A stretch of 64,000 nt of DNA from Flavobacteriaceae bacterium (lineage in GTDB: Bacteria > Bacteroidota > Bacteroidia > Flavobacteriales > Flavobacteriaceae). Position 1 is the first letter of the stretch. Each line of letters opens with the position of its first letter. Made by a program: the position numbers and the translations under genes. The DNA lies in NCBI GenBank assembly GCA_024638225.1, contig JAHEKR010000002.1:1-64000 (forward strand). The letters run 5' to 3'. Under the pieces are notes generated by a model. The model did not search any database. It saw only the letters and a list, made by a program, of their open reading frames with translations, and was not told the origin of the DNA. Of this stretch, positions 18,265-27,996 are shown in pieces.

Positions 18265-19938
18265 TTATTCGTCAGTTACGCAACCGTCAGATGCCGAAGC
18301 AACTGCGCGTGCGTATTTGTACAATACTCCTTTTTTTACCTTAAGTGCTGGGGCAGTCCAAACAGCACGACGCTGATTTAGGATTTGATCACTCAGCCTC
18401 ACACTCAATTCATTTTTTTCGGCATCTATGCATATAATATCTCCGTTTTCGATTAAGGCTAGTGCTCCTCCGATTTGTGCTTCTGGGGTTATGTGGCCCA
18501 CAACAAAACCGTGTGTTCCACCCGAAAAACGACCATCGGTAATAAGTGCAACATCCTTACCCAAACCTGCGCCCATGATGGCGGCAGTTGGTTTTAACAT
18601 TTCAGGCATACCGGGACCGCCCTTTGGACCCTCGTAGCGAATGACGACCACTTCACCCTTTTTGACTTCACCAGCTTTAATACCTGCATTTGCAGCAAAC
18701 TCCCCGTCGTAAACACGTGCAGGACCTTCAAAATATAAACCTTCTTTCCCTGTGATTTTAGCTACAGAACCTGCTGAAGCCAAATTGCCAAATAAAATAC
18801 GAATATGCCCTGTCTCCTTGATGGGATTGTCTGTTGGACGAATTACTTTTTGTCCGGAGGAAAGGGAAGGGACATTGGCCATATTTTCGGCAAGTGTTTT
18901 TCCTGTAACGGTCATGCAATCTGCATGAAGCATATTGGCATCAAGCATAAACTTAATCACCGCAGGAATACCACCAACACGATGCACATCCTCCATTAAA
19001 AATTTTCCACTAGGTTTAAGATCAGCTAGGAAAGGAGTTGTATCGCTGATACGCTGGAAATCATCCAATGTGAAGTCAACCTCTGCTGCCTTGGCTATTG
19101 CCAAAAAGTGCAACACTGCATTGGTAGATCCACCCAAAACAGTAACCAGTCGAATGGCATTTTCAAGAGACTTTTTCGTTACAATATCCTTGGGTTTAAT
19201 GTCTTTTTCAATCAACAAGCGCATGGCTTTTCCTGCCGCGACGCAACCGTCTATTTTTTCTTGGCTTACCGCTGGGTTTGAAGCATTATACGGAAGCGCA
19301 AGTCCCAATACCTCGATGGCAGATGCCATGGTATTGGCAGTGTACATACCACCACAGGCGCCTGCCCCTGGGCAAGCATTTTGGATCACTTCTTTGTATT
19401 TAGCTTCGTTGATGGAGCCAGCTACTTTTTCACCCCAAGCTTCAAAAGCCGAGACAACATCTAATTTTTTGTCAGCCACACAGCCAGAAGCTATTGTTCC
19501 TCCGTAGACCATTATGCTAGGCCTATTAAGTCGAAGCATTGCCATTACAGAACCGGGCATATTTTTGTCACACCCCACTACGGCTACCATGCCATCGTAA
19601 GACATTCCACCCATAACCGTTTCCATAGAGTCCGCAATCAAATCGCGAGAAGGAAGCGAAAAACGCATCCCTGGGGTACCCATAGAAATACCATCACTAA
19701 CACCGATAGTGTTGAAAACTAATCCGACTAAATCAACTGCTGCAGTACCCTTCTTGATGTGCTGCGCCAAATCGTTCAAGTGCATGTTGCACGGGTTACC
19801 TTCGTATCCGGTACTTGCTATCCCAACGAGTGGCTTCTTGAAGTCATCGTCCGTTAAACCTATGGCATGAAGCATAGCTTGTGCTGCAGGTTGGCTAGGG
19901 TCTTGTGTAACAACTTTGGAATATCGATTGTGTGCCAT
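18265..19938 (-). CDS. ilvD: Dihydroxy-acid dehydratase
   Basis: Fe-S enzyme that dehydrates dihydroxy acids to the keto acids of valine and isoleucine. At 557 residues it has the IlvD/Edd cysteine signatures [11 protein letters not shown] (Cys near 54), [20 protein letters not shown] near 121-140 (shown by CDKNMPG) and [18 protein letters not shown] near 188-205. [19 protein letters not shown] lies near 471-489. It is first in the operon, with about 160 nt of AT-rich leader after a strong predicted promoter. The operon supplies the enzymes needed before transamination; leucine genes are not here. Confidence 0.96.
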   Translation of the reverse strand: MAHNRYSKVVTQDPSQPAAQAMLHAIGLTDDDFKKPLVGIASTGYEGNPCNMHLNDLAQHIKKGTAAVDLVGLVFNTIGVSDGISMGTPGMRFSLPSRDLIADSMETVMGGMSYDGMVAVVGCDKNMPGSVMAMLRLNRPSIMVYGGTIASGCVADKKLDVVSAFEAWGEKVAGSINEAKYKEVIQNACPGAGACGGMYTANTMASAIEVLGLALPYNASNPAVSQEKIDGCVAAGKAMRLLIEKDIKPKDIVTKKSLENAIRLVTVLGGSTNAVLHFLAIAKAAEVDFTLDDFQRISDTTPFLADLKPSGKFLMEDVHRVGGIPAVIKFMLDANMLHADCMTVTGKTLAENMANVPSLSSGQKVIRPTDNPIKETGHIRILFGNLASAGSVAKITGKEGLYFEGPARVYDGEFAANAGIKAGEVKKGEVVVIRYEGPKGGPGMPEMLKPTAAIMGAGLGKDVALITDGRFSGGTHGFVVGHITPEAQIGGALALIENGDIICIDAEKNELSVRLSDQILNQRRAVWTAPALKVKKGVLYKYARAVASASDGCVTDE

Positions 19939-20106
19939 ATTGTATCAAAAGTAATTATAAGAATATCGAAGAACGAATATCCAAAAAAACAAAACGATAT
20001 TCAAAGAATAAATTAATTTTTAATATACTTATTATAAGATATTTATAAAATATTATGTGTGATACCCAATTTTAAATGTCCAACTAAAGGTAATTCATAA
20101 AGATTT

Positions 20107-20137
20107 CAAAAATAAGTAAAGTAGTTTGCAAACAAAA
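20107..20137 (-). promoter_or_regulatory. Predicted promoter of the ilvD-B-N-C-A operon
   Basis: On the minus strand: TTTTG (20133-20137), an 18 nt spacer, and TATTTTTG (20107-20114), a full match to the Bacteroidetes consensus. It leaves a leader of about 160 nt (19939-20100). That leader is very AT-rich and holds only a five-codon ORF (MNYL) and a weak AT palindrome around 20025-20043; I see no attenuator or riboswitch. Confidence 0.65.
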
Positions 20138-20154
20138 TGAAAAACATATTTTTA
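20125..20154 (+). promoter_or_regulatory. Predicted promoter of the class 3 aldehyde dehydrogenase gene
   Basis: TTTG at 20125-20128, 18 nt, then TATTTTTA at 20147-20154 (seven of eight matches). The -33 part lies inside the divergent ilv promoter, so the two promoters interleave on opposite strands. Confidence 0.45.
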
Positions 20155-20188
20155 CCAAATTCCTAACAAACGGTAAATCTATTAGCGC

Positions 20189-21577
20189 ATGACTAAAGAA
20201 AATACATTATTGGCTGTAAAATCTGCACAAGCTGCTTTTTTTAGAGCAGGCAATACCATTCGTATTTCCGAAAGGATAGATCGACTCAAGCATTTAAAAC
20301 GCTGTGTTAAATCAAATGAAACTGCCATCGTCAAGGCCTTGCGAGAAGATTTGGGTAAACCTGAATCAGAGAGTTGGCTAGCAGAAATTTATGTTGCATT
20401 GGATGAACTCAATACGGTAGTGAAAAACCTAAAACTATGGGCAGCCCCTAGGCGCGTGCCCAGCAAATGGCTTAACATGCCAAGTAAAGATTGGATAACG
20501 GCCGAACCCTATGGGTGTACCTTACATATTGCACCTTGGAATTACCCCTTTCAATTAGCATTAAACCCCTTAATCGGAGCTGTTGCTGCGGGAAATACCG
20601 TTGTGCTCAAACCTTCTGAGCATGCACCCAAAACAGCTGAAATTTTAAGCAAAATTCTCAAAGAAGTGTTTCCAAAAGAGTGGGTTTATGTTGCCAAAGG
20701 TGGTCCAGAGATAGCACAAGAACTTCTTCAGATACGTTGGGATTATATTTTTTTTACGGGAGGTGTCCGTGTTGCCAAGCTTGTTGCAAAAGCTGCTGCC
20801 GAGCATCTAACCCCTACTACTTTGGAATTGGGCGGGAAAAATCCCTGTATCATCGATCATACAGCCAATATCAAAGTCAGTGCTCGTCGTATTGCTTGGG
20901 GTAAGTTTATGAATTGTGGACAAATATGCATGGCGCCCGATTATGTCCTAGTGCACAAAAGCCAATACGAGGCTTTGGTTCACGCGCTTAAGCAAGAGAT
21001 TGTCCGCATGTATGGAGAGAACCCAGAAAATGCTGAAGACTATGCTCGGTTGGTACATGAAGGTCATGCGACTGCCATGAAAAATCTAATGGAAGACCAA
21101 CAGATACTGCACGGCGGAACTTATGCTATTGAAAATCGATATGTTGCACCAACGCTAATAAAGGTAGATGACCTTAAAAACAAACTGATGCAAGATGAAA
21201 TTTTTGGTCCTATCTTACCGATACTTATTTATGAAGATGAAGCAGAAATTGATAAAACCATCCATCATTACGAAAAACCCCTGTCTTTTTATGTTTTTTC
21301 GGAGCGCAAAAAATGGGCAAAGAAACTACTGCAACGTCACAGTTTTGGCGGTGGAATGATCAATGATGTAATTGTTTATTTCACAAATCATCGTCTTCCT
21401 TTTGGTGGTGTGGGACATAGTGGTGTGGGCAGCTATCATGGAAAATATTCATTTGATGCGTTTACCCATTACAAGCCTTATGTAGCACGGGTAACTTGGT
21501 TTGACCCTATTCAGCGTTATGCCCCTTACCGAAAGCATTTTCCACTTTTAAAAAAGCTCTTGAAACTCATTAGCTAA
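20189..21577 (+). CDS. Class 3 (ALDH3-type) aldehyde dehydrogenase
   Basis: A 462-residue NAD(P)-dependent aldehyde dehydrogenase of the fatty/medium-chain aldehyde type. The pattern matches ALDH3: LRKDLGKP-like LREDLGKPESESW (51-63), IAPWNYPFQLALNPLIGAVAAGNTVVLKPSE (given as APWNYPFQL near 113-121 and TVVLKPSE near 135-142), FTGGVRVAKLVAKAAAEHLTP near 190-210, the general base in LELGGKNPC near 214-222 and the nucleophile in NCGQICMAPDYVLVH near 242-256. The C-terminus keeps LPFGGVGHSGVGSYHGK. There is no leader or membrane anchor. It is transcribed divergently from the ilv operon and converges on the broken yifB. Confidence 0.9.
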   Translation: MTKENTLLAVKSAQAAFFRAGNTIRISERIDRLKHLKRCVKSNETAIVKALREDLGKPESESWLAEIYVALDELNTVVKNLKLWAAPRRVPSKWLNMPSKDWITAEPYGCTLHIAPWNYPFQLALNPLIGAVAAGNTVVLKPSEHAPKTAEILSKILKEVFPKEWVYVAKGGPEIAQELLQIRWDYIFFTGGVRVAKLVAKAAAEHLTPTTLELGGKNPCIIDHTANIKVSARRIAWGKFMNCGQICMAPDYVLVHKSQYEALVHALKQEIVRMYGENPENAEDYARLVHEGHATAMKNLMEDQQILHGGTYAIENRYVAPTLIKVDDLKNKLMQDEIFGPILPILIYEDEAEIDKTIHHYEKPLSFYVFSERKKWAKKLLQRHSFGGGMINDVIVYFTNHRLPFGGVGHSGVGSYHGKYSFDAFTHYKPYVARVTWFDPIQRYAPYRKHFPLLKKLLKLIS

Positions 21578-21606
21578 CCCAACCAACCTTCGCGGTCCAA
21601 GCTTCG

Positions 21607-22845
21607 TTATTGAATGGCTTCTGCAATATGGGCATCGCTTATAGTATCCATAGCTGCAAGATCGGCAATGGTTCGGGCAACTTTGAGTATTCGGTCATAA
21701 GCGCGTGCCGATAGCCGTAGTCGATCCATAGCGCTTTTGAGTAAAGCTAAAGAGGTTTTTGACAAAGCACAATAGTTGCGGATTTGTTTGGTGCAAATCT
21801 CAGCATTGTGATGTATGTGTGGAACAGCAGCAAATCGTTGTGCCTGACGTTGTGTGGCTGCTATGACTCGCTTGCGTATTTCCCCGCTTGATTCAGCCAA
21901 AGGGGTTTGGGCAAGCTTTTCAAAAGGAACCGGCTGAACCTCTACATGTAAGTCAATTCGATCGAGCAATGGTCATGATATTTTGCCTAAATAGCGCTGC
22001 ATTTCGGCTGCAGAGTGCCCCGGACTTGTCTTGTCGTCGTGAAAGTAGCCCGAAGGAGTAGGATTCATACTGGCCACAAGCATAAACGAAGCAGGATAGG
22101 TAAGCGTAAACTTAGCACGAGCAACGGTTACCTCTCTATCCTCCAAGGGTTGACGCATGACTTCCAACACACTGCGCTTAAACTCGGGCAACTCATCCAA
22201 AAACAATACCCCGTGATGTGCAAGGGAAATTTCACCTGGTTGCGGATAGGTTCCCCCTCCTACCAGTGCCACGTCAGAAATGGTGTGGTGCGGCGAACGA
22301 AACGGCCGCTGATGAATAATGCCGTTCCCTTTCATTTGTCCCGCAACCGAATGAATCTTAGTTGTTTCCAATGCTTCGGCAATGCTCATAGGCGGCAGTA
22401 TGCTGGGCAATCGCTTGGCAAGCATGGTCTTGCCTGCTCCAGGAGGTCCAATCAATAAAATATTGTGTCCGCCAGCGGCAGCCACTTCCATGCATCTTTT
22501 GATGGATTCCTGCCCTTTTACGTCTTCAAAATCGAGAATGGTTTCGGGGCTGTGATTGAGTTATGCCGACAGATCGTAAACAACTAAATTATCTTGGTGG
22601 TACGCCTGAAGAAAGTTAATAAGGTCAGTTAGATGCGCAAACGCATGTACTTCGATATCGTCAACGATAGCGGCTTCTTGCCCATTCTCCATTAGCGCGG
22701 CAGCGATGCGTTGGTTACTTTCCTTAACCGCATTGTCGGGTAGACCAACCAGATGGTAGCCTACACCCGGATGAATATGTACTTCAATGGTTATTTGCTG
22801 GGCATCAATGCCAAAGACGGCACTGCCATAGATTTGGGTAAGCAT
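21607..22845 (-). pseudogene. Disrupted YifB/ComM-family Mg-chelatase-like AAA+ ATPase
   Basis: One reading frame, about 413 codons, carries recognisable YifB from end to end, but it cannot make the protein. The N-terminus (MLTQIYGSAVFGIDAQQITIEV, then VGLPDNAVKESNQRIAAAL) jumps after about residue 55 to EAAIVDDIEVHAFAHLTDLINFL. That skips about 100 residues that families of about 510 residues have (the DLPIALGIL/G.L region). A TAA at 22561-22563 follows VVYDLSA. The AAA+ core continues in frame: [10 protein letters not shown], Walker [43 protein letters not shown] at 21973-21975 then replaces the Gly of KISGPLLDRID. ComM homologues are branch-migration helicases of natural transformation. 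Confidence 0.88.
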
Positions 22846-22893
22846 AAGTAGGTATTTGGAATAAAATTACAAATTTTCACGTTCTTTGTCCCC

Positions 22894-23361
22894 ATGAACA
22901 CAAACGATTTTAGAACCATCTGCGGACAATTTACCACGGGTATTACGGTAATCACAACATCCTACAACGAACAGCCCTATGGCTTTACAGCCAACTCCTT
23001 TGCGTCTGTTTCACTCGAGCCACCCATTGTCCTTTTTTGTTTAAAAACGGAATCGGAAACCAACAAGGCATTTCAGGGCAGTAAGCGCTTTGCAATCAAT
23101 ATCTTGTCAGACAAACAAGAGGCCGTTTCCAATACTTTTGCCTCTTCCAAAAACAGTCAGGAAGTTCGTTTTGAACAGGTCGAGCTGCTGTCCAATTCCG
23201 CTCCCGTAATTAAAGGAGGTCTTGGCTATTTAGTTGGTGACATCATCAAGTATGAGGAAGTCGGTGACCACATTGTCTATTACGGACAGGTAACAGAAGG
23301 ACAGCACGTTGAGGGCAACCCCCTACTCTATGCCAAAGGCGGGTACCAACGGCTTGGGTGA
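22894..23361 (+). CDS. Flavin reductase family protein (FMN-binding split barrel)
   Basis: A 155-residue flavin reductase-like protein; members supply reduced FMN to monooxygenases or reduce flavins with NAD(P)H. The hallmark is the N-terminal stretch FRTICGQFTTGITVITTSYN (residues 6-25), then GFTANSFASVSLEPPIVLFCL near 30-50, and the C-terminal IVYYGQVTEGQHVEGNPLLYAKGGYQRLG. No partner oxygenase gene is nearby, so the physiological acceptor is unknown. The last 39 nt overlap the end of the convergent dsbD gene. Confidence 0.85.
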   Translation: MNTNDFRTICGQFTTGITVITTSYNEQPYGFTANSFASVSLEPPIVLFCLKTESETNKAFQGSKRFAINILSDKQEAVSNTFASSKNSQEVRFEQVELLSNSAPVIKGGLGYLVGDIIKYEEVGDHIVYYGQVTEGQHVEGNPLLYAKGGYQRLG

Positions 23362-25272
23362 TTTACCCGCAGCAATCCCCTCTTTAAGCCAAGCTAAATA
23401 AGTGGCTTTATCGGTATACTGAATAGGTGTATTTAAAATAGTTCCGTCTGCTTTCATGAGTACATAATAGGGTTGAGAAACCGATTTAAAATTAATTGCC
23501 TGAAAGGCAGACCACTTCTGCCCTACCGTTTCCAACACACGGCTACTGCCATCAGCATAGGTAATTGTTCGTTGCGCACCTTCGGGTAATGTTTTACGAT
23601 CATCCACATAGAGGGAAATGACCACTACTTCGTCACGCAAAAGTTGATACACTTCTGGTTGTGTCCAGATGTTTTCTTCCACCTTTCGACAGTTCACACA
23701 AGCCCAGCCCGTAAAGTCGAGTAGTATGGGCTTTTGCTGATTTATCGCTGCGGCTTTGCCTTGCTCAAAATCTTTGTAGCAATCCAAATTTAGCGGACAG
23801 TCGGATTCGGTTTGGTAAACAGAATAAAATGCTGGCGGTGGAAAACCACTCAAGGCACGTAATTGCGTTTGTTGATTAGGTACTAAGCCCTGCCCCAGAT
23901 AAATCACAAACAGCACCACAAGCATACCAATTGCTTTTTGCTTAAGGCCATTCTTTTTGGGCTTAGGATGCATAAAACCAAAGCCACCAAATAGGTAAAT
24001 TGCCCATAGCAACAAAATCAACATCCAGATTCCGATAAATAATTCTCTTGGGAGTATGCCCCAACCCTGAACCATATCGGCATTGGACAAAAACTTTAGG
24101 GCTAATGCCAATTCGACAAATCCAAGCGAAACCTTCACATGCTGTAGCCAACCCCCCGATTTGGGAAGTTTACTCAATACATTCGGAAAAAAGGAAAGCA
24201 CGCCAAAAGGCAATGCCAAGGCAGTCCCAAAACCAAGCATTCCAGCAGTAAGTTGACTAGCACCTCCATCAGCAGTAAGCGATCCCACGAGCAAGGAACC
24301 CAAAATAGGACCTGTGCACGAAAAAGACACCACAGCCAAGGTCAACGCCATAAAGAATATTCCTAGATAGGAAGAACGTGTGGCTGCTTCATCTGATTTT
24401 GCAGACCATTTTGAAGGAAGTGTTAGGTCAAACAGACCAAAAAAGGAAAGTGCAAACAGGAGAAACACTGCAAAGAAAATCAAATTGAGCACCACATTGG
24501 TCGCAATGGCATTTAGCACTTCTGGCCGCAGTTGGTCTAAAAAGTGAAAAGGCAAACTCAACAACGCATAAATCCCAACAATGGAAAAGGCATAAGATAG
24601 CGAGCGTCTAATACCCACCGCACGGCTCACACTGCTTTTGGAAAAATAAGATACGGTAAGGGGTATAAGTGGGAAGACACAGGGCGTAAGTAATGCCAAA
24701 AATCCACCTAGTAAACCAAGAACAAAAATACGCCACCAGGATGCGGAAACATTAGGGCCTGAACCCGCAAGGAGTTCTGTGTTTTTTAAATCTAATGTCA
24801 AGTCATTGTCCGCAAGTGTAACATCTGTAAGATCGCGTTGCGTAGCGTTAACCAAAGAACCGTCAGTAGGAATTAGGAGTGGTTCTTCCCGAAAAATGCA
24901 AAGTGCATCATCACAGGCTTGATATTCAATAAGCAGATCGATTTCTGAAGATGTAGTCTCTACTGTTTGTACCCAAAGCACTTCGTCGGTATAATACGCC
25001 AAGTCCATTTCAAAAATAGGATCATAGCCAGTCTTGGCCGTACTGCCTTCTAAAGAACCGATAGCTGTCGCATTATTCCATATCAATACTGTGGGTAATG
25101 GACCTCCATCAGGGAGGGTAGTGTCGTATAGCTTCCAGTTTTCCTGAATGTTTGCTTTGAGAATTACATCATAGGTGTTGGTGTCGGTTTGTCGTGCTTG
25201 CGCACTCCATTTTACGGGATCTTGCCCCCAGGAGAAGCTTAAGCAGCAAAAAAGAAAAAGGAAATATCTCAT
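23323..25272 (-). CDS. Thiol:disulfide interchange protein DsbD-like, with C-terminal thioredoxin domain
   Basis: Inner-membrane protein that passes electrons from cytosolic thioredoxin to periplasmic disulfides. The 649 residues begin with a signal peptide (MRYFLFLFCCLSFSWG), then a DsbC/DsbD-type N-terminal domain (to about 160). About eight transmembrane segments follow (roughly 175-450), with GGFLALLTPCVFPLIPLTV and SCTGPILGSLLVG holding the two redox cysteines. The periplasmic thioredoxin-like domain has the WACVNCRKVEENIW motif (CVNC near 540). It is third in a pabB-tilS-dsbD unit, overlapping tilS by 4 nt. Confidence 0.92.
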   Translation of the reverse strand: MRYFLFLFCCLSFSWGQDPVKWSAQARQTDTNTYDVILKANIQENWKLYDTTLPDGGPLPTVLIWNNATAIGSLEGSTAKTGYDPIFEMDLAYYTDEVLWVQTVETTSSEIDLLIEYQACDDALCIFREEPLLIPTDGSLVNATQRDLTDVTLADNDLTLDLKNTELLAGSGPNVSASWWRIFVLGLLGGFLALLTPCVFPLIPLTVSYFSKSSVSRAVGIRRSLSYAFSIVGIYALLSLPFHFLDQLRPEVLNAIATNVVLNLIFFAVFLLFALSFFGLFDLTLPSKWSAKSDEAATRSSYLGIFFMALTLAVVSFSCTGPILGSLLVGSLTADGGASQLTAGMLGFGTALALPFGVLSFFPNVLSKLPKSGGWLQHVKVSLGFVELALALKFLSNADMVQGWGILPRELFIGIWMLILLLWAIYLFGGFGFMHPKPKKNGLKQKAIGMLVVLFVIYLGQGLVPNQQTQLRALSGFPPPAFYSVYQTESDCPLNLDCYKDFEQGKAAAINQQKPILLDFTGWACVNCRKVEENIWTQPEVYQLLRDEVVVISLYVDDRKTLPEGAQRTITYADGSSRVLETVGQKWSAFQAINFKSVSQPYYVLMKADGTILNTPIQYTDKATYLAWLKEGIAAGKSPKPLVPAFGIE

Positions 25273-26555
25273 ACAAGTTGAATTTGGAGCGTAGATGTAT
25301 TGGCTACGGCCTCAAATTTACGATTTATTCGTTTGCCAACTACCCAAACAATATCGTTTCCCGAACACAGCAGCCATTGTTGTTTTTTGTCCAGCGCAGA
25401 CATTTTTTCGTCTTTGAAAAATTTAGCCACTTTTTTCTTGCCTGTCATGCCCGATGGATAAAACACATCGCCACTTCTCCAACGTCGCAAAATCAAAGGG
25501 AAATCCAATTTTTTCTTGTCTATCAACGCGTACTTAGACGTGGGCTTGGATGCGACAACATCCGCTGAAATCTTTAGTTTGATGGGGGTTTCTAAGCCTT
25601 CCTCAGGAACCAAGAAATAGTCTTGCTCAGTTGCTGCAGTTACAGCAGTGGGTGTCAAAATCAGGTGAAGGCGTTCTCGCGTTAAAATATATTTTTCGCC
25701 TGTACATTTTTTTCCCGCATGGGTGTTCAGCAGTTTTTCAACTTCTTTGACATCAAAGCCATAAGGCGCAAACAAATGATGCAGCCAAAAGCTTTTTGGA
25801 TGCAATGCATCAATAGATGAGAAAGGAATTTTCAAGGCTTCTCCTTGTTGCTTCCAATGTGATGTAATGTTTTGCAGTTGCGACTGTATGCCTTCATAGG
25901 CATCACGCAAATGTTGCATACTGGACAGTGTATTGGCAGCTGCATCAGTTGACAACTCCATAAAAGACGGCAATACCTTATGTCGAATGGCATTGCGTAA
26001 ATATTGGGTAGAACTGTTGGAAAAATCCTCGCGCCATTGGAGCTTTTGTTCCTTGGCAAAAGCCAAAATTTCATCTTTTCGAAAGGGCAATAACGGACGC
26101 ACCAAAGCGCCCTTTTTATCATGTATTCCTCCCAAACCTTCAAGGCCACTTGCTCTAGTTAGGCGCATGAATAAGGTTTCCAATTGATCGTCTGCATGGT
26201 GTGCTGTCAAGATAATATCGTAGGTATTTCTTTCAAGCACTTCCATAAACCAACTGTAGCGTAGGTCTCGTGCTTTTTCTTGAATACCCGATGCAGCGGG
26301 GTCTATGGGTGATTGTGTTACATGACAAGGTACATCTAGGGAAGCTGCCAAGTCACGAACCAACTGCTCATCGGCATCACTATCTGCTCCACGTAACCCA
26401 TAATTCACGTGTGCAATACCAAAATCAATTTGTACTGTATGTAACAAATGTGCCAACACCACACTGTCCACACCCCCGCTAACTCCTAGCAAAAAGCGAT
26501 GTTTTTTTGGTGTGCCCAAAAGGGAAACAATATGGTCGCTAAACCTTTGTACCAT
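25269..26555 (-). CDS. tilS: tRNA(Ile)-lysidine synthetase
   Basis: Modifies C34 of the CAU-anticodon tRNA(Ile) to lysidine so that it reads AUA; ATP-dependent. The 428-residue product, starting MVQRFSDHI, has the PP-loop LLGVSGGVDSVVLAHLL (residues 20-36), then FGIAHVNYGLRGADSDADE near 43-61 and ILTAHHADDQLETLFMRL near 118-135. The C-terminal TilS substrate domain includes LRRWRSGDVFYPSGMTGKKKVAKFF. The frame is open for 89 more codons upstream, but those overlap pabB in another frame and have no TilS character, so the later ATG is chosen. Confidence 0.94.
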   Translation of the reverse strand: MVQRFSDHIVSLLGTPKKHRFLLGVSGGVDSVVLAHLLHTVQIDFGIAHVNYGLRGADSDADEQLVRDLAASLDVPCHVTQSPIDPAASGIQEKARDLRYSWFMEVLERNTYDIILTAHHADDQLETLFMRLTRASGLEGLGGIHDKKGALVRPLLPFRKDEILAFAKEQKLQWREDFSNSSTQYLRNAIRHKVLPSFMELSTDAAANTLSSMQHLRDAYEGIQSQLQNITSHWKQQGEALKIPFSSIDALHPKSFWLHHLFAPYGFDVKEVEKLLNTHAGKKCTGEKYILTRERLHLILTPTAVTAATEQDYFLVPEEGLETPIKLKISADVVASKPTSKYALIDKKKLDFPLILRRWRSGDVFYPSGMTGKKKVAKFFKDEKMSALDKKQQWLLCSGNDIVWVVGKRINRKFEAVANTSTLQIQLV

Positions 26556-27864
26556 GGATATTGGGAATTGTTTTTTTATTTGCCAAAACACGCTTAATGG
26601 CTTTGACCTTAAGCTGACATTCGTCGTATTCTTTAGATGGATCGGCAGCTGCGGTGAGTGCACTCCCCACATGCGTGGACAGGTATTTTGAAGACGCATC
26701 ATAAACCAAACTGCGGATAACCACATTAAAATCAAAATCGCCATTGGGTGCAAAATACCCCACTGCCCCACTGTACAACCCTCGTTGTCCGTGTTCATAT
26801 TGATTGATAAGTTCCATGGCACGTTGCTTGGGTGCGCCTGTCATGCTGCCCATAGGAAAACAAGCATTGACAACGTCCAAAGAAGTAAAGGCGGGGTCAC
26901 ACTGAGCCTTAACGGTTGAAATCATTTGATGCACCTGTGCAAATGGATAAACGGCACATTGCTCGCTAACTACAACAGAGCCTTTTTTGGCAATCCTAGA
27001 AAGGTCGTTGCGTACTAGGTCTGTTATCATGATATTTTCAGCGCGTTCTTTGGCATCAAGCTTTAGCGCCTCGGCTACCGATTTGTCCATAACGGCATCC
27101 TCATGTCTTGCGGCAGTTCCTTTGATGGGTTGGGACATAAGGGCTTCGCCTCTGCGTTGTAAAAACCTTTCGGGCGAGGCAGACATCAAATACGTATTGT
27201 CAAAAGAAAGAAAGGCAGAAAAGGGTGTTTTGCCGATGCGATTTAATGCATTGAACAAGGTCATGGGCGAAACATCAACTTCATCGGCATACCATTCCAT
27301 GCAGTAGTTTACTTCATATATATCACCACGCATGATATGCTGCTTGAGTGCGCTTGCGTGTTGTAAATAGATATCCTTGCTGATGCGCGGCGACAAATCA
27401 ATAGCCGTTAAAGATGCTTCAGTTCTTGTTATGTTGTTTGTGATGCGTTCAAAGTCAACGGCAGGATTATCCGATTCTAAATATAGGGCCGTGAGTAAAT
27501 CGCCTTTGAGCAGCCATAGTTTTTTGGGTTTAAAGAATTGAAGTTGTGGCACAGACAAAAAAGAGGGGTTGGTGGGCGCTACTTGCTCCCAAGCTGTATT
27601 GTATTCGTAACTAAAAAAACCAAAGAGCCAGTCGGTTCCCAATTCGGTTTGTAACTCCTTTTCGGATGTATGCCATTGGTTTTCTTCAAATGTTTCAAGA
27701 GCAAGAATGGCGTCAAAATCGTTGTTTTGATGGGGGTAATCATTGGAATCGTACCACGCAATAGGCGAAGAATCACCAGCCCAATCCAAGAGCTGTGCCT
27801 TGATATCGGGATAGTTTGATACATTATAGACTGCTTTTGAGCGTGTTACCAACTTTTGCTTCAC
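26539..27864 (-). CDS. pabB: Aminodeoxychorismate synthase component I (chorismate-binding enzyme)
   Basis: Converts chorismate and ammonia to aminodeoxychorismate for folate; cytosolic. The 441 residues contain the chorismate-binding signatures GDIYEVNYCMEW near 178-189, PERFLQRRGEALMSQPIKGTAAR near 231-253 (the lysine/GT region), VRNDLSRIAKKGSV, and FPMGSMTGAPKQRAMELINQ near 332-351. PIKGTAAR fits both PabB and TrpE, and I prefer PabB because no trp genes are adjacent. It starts at GTG (27864) with a promoter box just upstream, and overlaps tilS by 17 nt. Confidence 0.87.
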   Translation of the reverse strand: MKQKLVTRSKAVYNVSNYPDIKAQLLDWAGDSSPIAWYDSNDYPHQNNDFDAILALETFEENQWHTSEKELQTELGTDWLFGFFSYEYNTAWEQVAPTNPSFLSVPQLQFFKPKKLWLLKGDLLTALYLESDNPAVDFERITNNITRTEASLTAIDLSPRISKDIYLQHASALKQHIMRGDIYEVNYCMEWYADEVDVSPMTLFNALNRIGKTPFSAFLSFDNTYLMSASPERFLQRRGEALMSQPIKGTAARHEDAVMDKSVAEALKLDAKERAENIMITDLVRNDLSRIAKKGSVVVSEQCAVYPFAQVHQMISTVKAQCDPAFTSLDVVNACFPMGSMTGAPKQRAMELINQYEHGQRGLYSGAVGYFAPNGDFDFNVVIRSLVYDASSKYLSTHVGSALTAAADPSKEYDECQLKVKAIKRVLANKKTIPNIHGTKV

Positions 27865-27872
27865 TTATGAAA

Positions 27873-27880
27873 CAAAATTA
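27873..27880 (-). promoter_or_regulatory. Predicted -7 box of the pabB-tilS-dsbD operon (TAATTTTG)
   Basis: TAATTTTG on the minus strand lies 8 nt before the pabB GTG start. No clear -33 element is visible. Confidence 0.4.
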
Positions 27881-27921
27881 CTTAATTAATAACGATAGCA
27901 TCATCGCTTTAAAAAAAAATA

Positions 27922-27929
27922 TATATTTG
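27922..27929 (+). promoter_or_regulatory. Predicted -7 box of the arginine operon (TATATTTG)
   Basis: A perfect TAnnTTTG match, four nt before the GTG of the arginine-rich leader ORF and about 150 nt before the first structural gene. A -33 TTG is not evident; the upstream bases are a run of A. Confidence 0.55.
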
Positions 27930-27933
27930 CATT

Positions 27934-27996
27934 GTGATTGTAAATAACGTTTCACGTAATTCTTTTTCCCCGCGCGCTCGTCGCCCCTTGGGGTAA
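27934..27996 (+). CDS. Candidate arginine-rich leader peptide of the arginine operon
   Basis: A 20-codon ORF in the operon's 5' region: GTG start, ending SRNSFSPRARRPLG and TAA at 27994-27996. Four of its 20 codons are arginine (CGT, CGC, CGT, CGC), three of them in the run R-A-R-R near the end. The first base stands where the promoter box predicts transcription to begin, so it could be translated without a leader. The CGC CCC TTG GGG TAA end also forms a small CCC-CUUG-GGG hairpin. Position and composition are what attenuation by arginine-codon stalling requires. It could instead be chance in a GC-rich patch; conservation was not testable here. Confidence 0.5.
   Translation: MIVNNVSRNSFSPRARRPLG

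Noticed and set aside
19939-20100. Possible leader peptide (MNYL) before the ilv operon
   Set aside because: Only four residues with one leucine, no isoleucine or valine run and no terminator stem; unlike the arginine leader, nothing supports attenuation.
21973-22563. Stop codon recoding in yifB (UGA or UAA read through)
   Set aside because: Two different stops plus a large internal deletion fit decay; no SECIS-like structure or other recoded gene is seen.
26556-26822. 89-residue N-terminal extension of TilS
   Set aside because: It lies inside pabB in another frame and has no TilS features.
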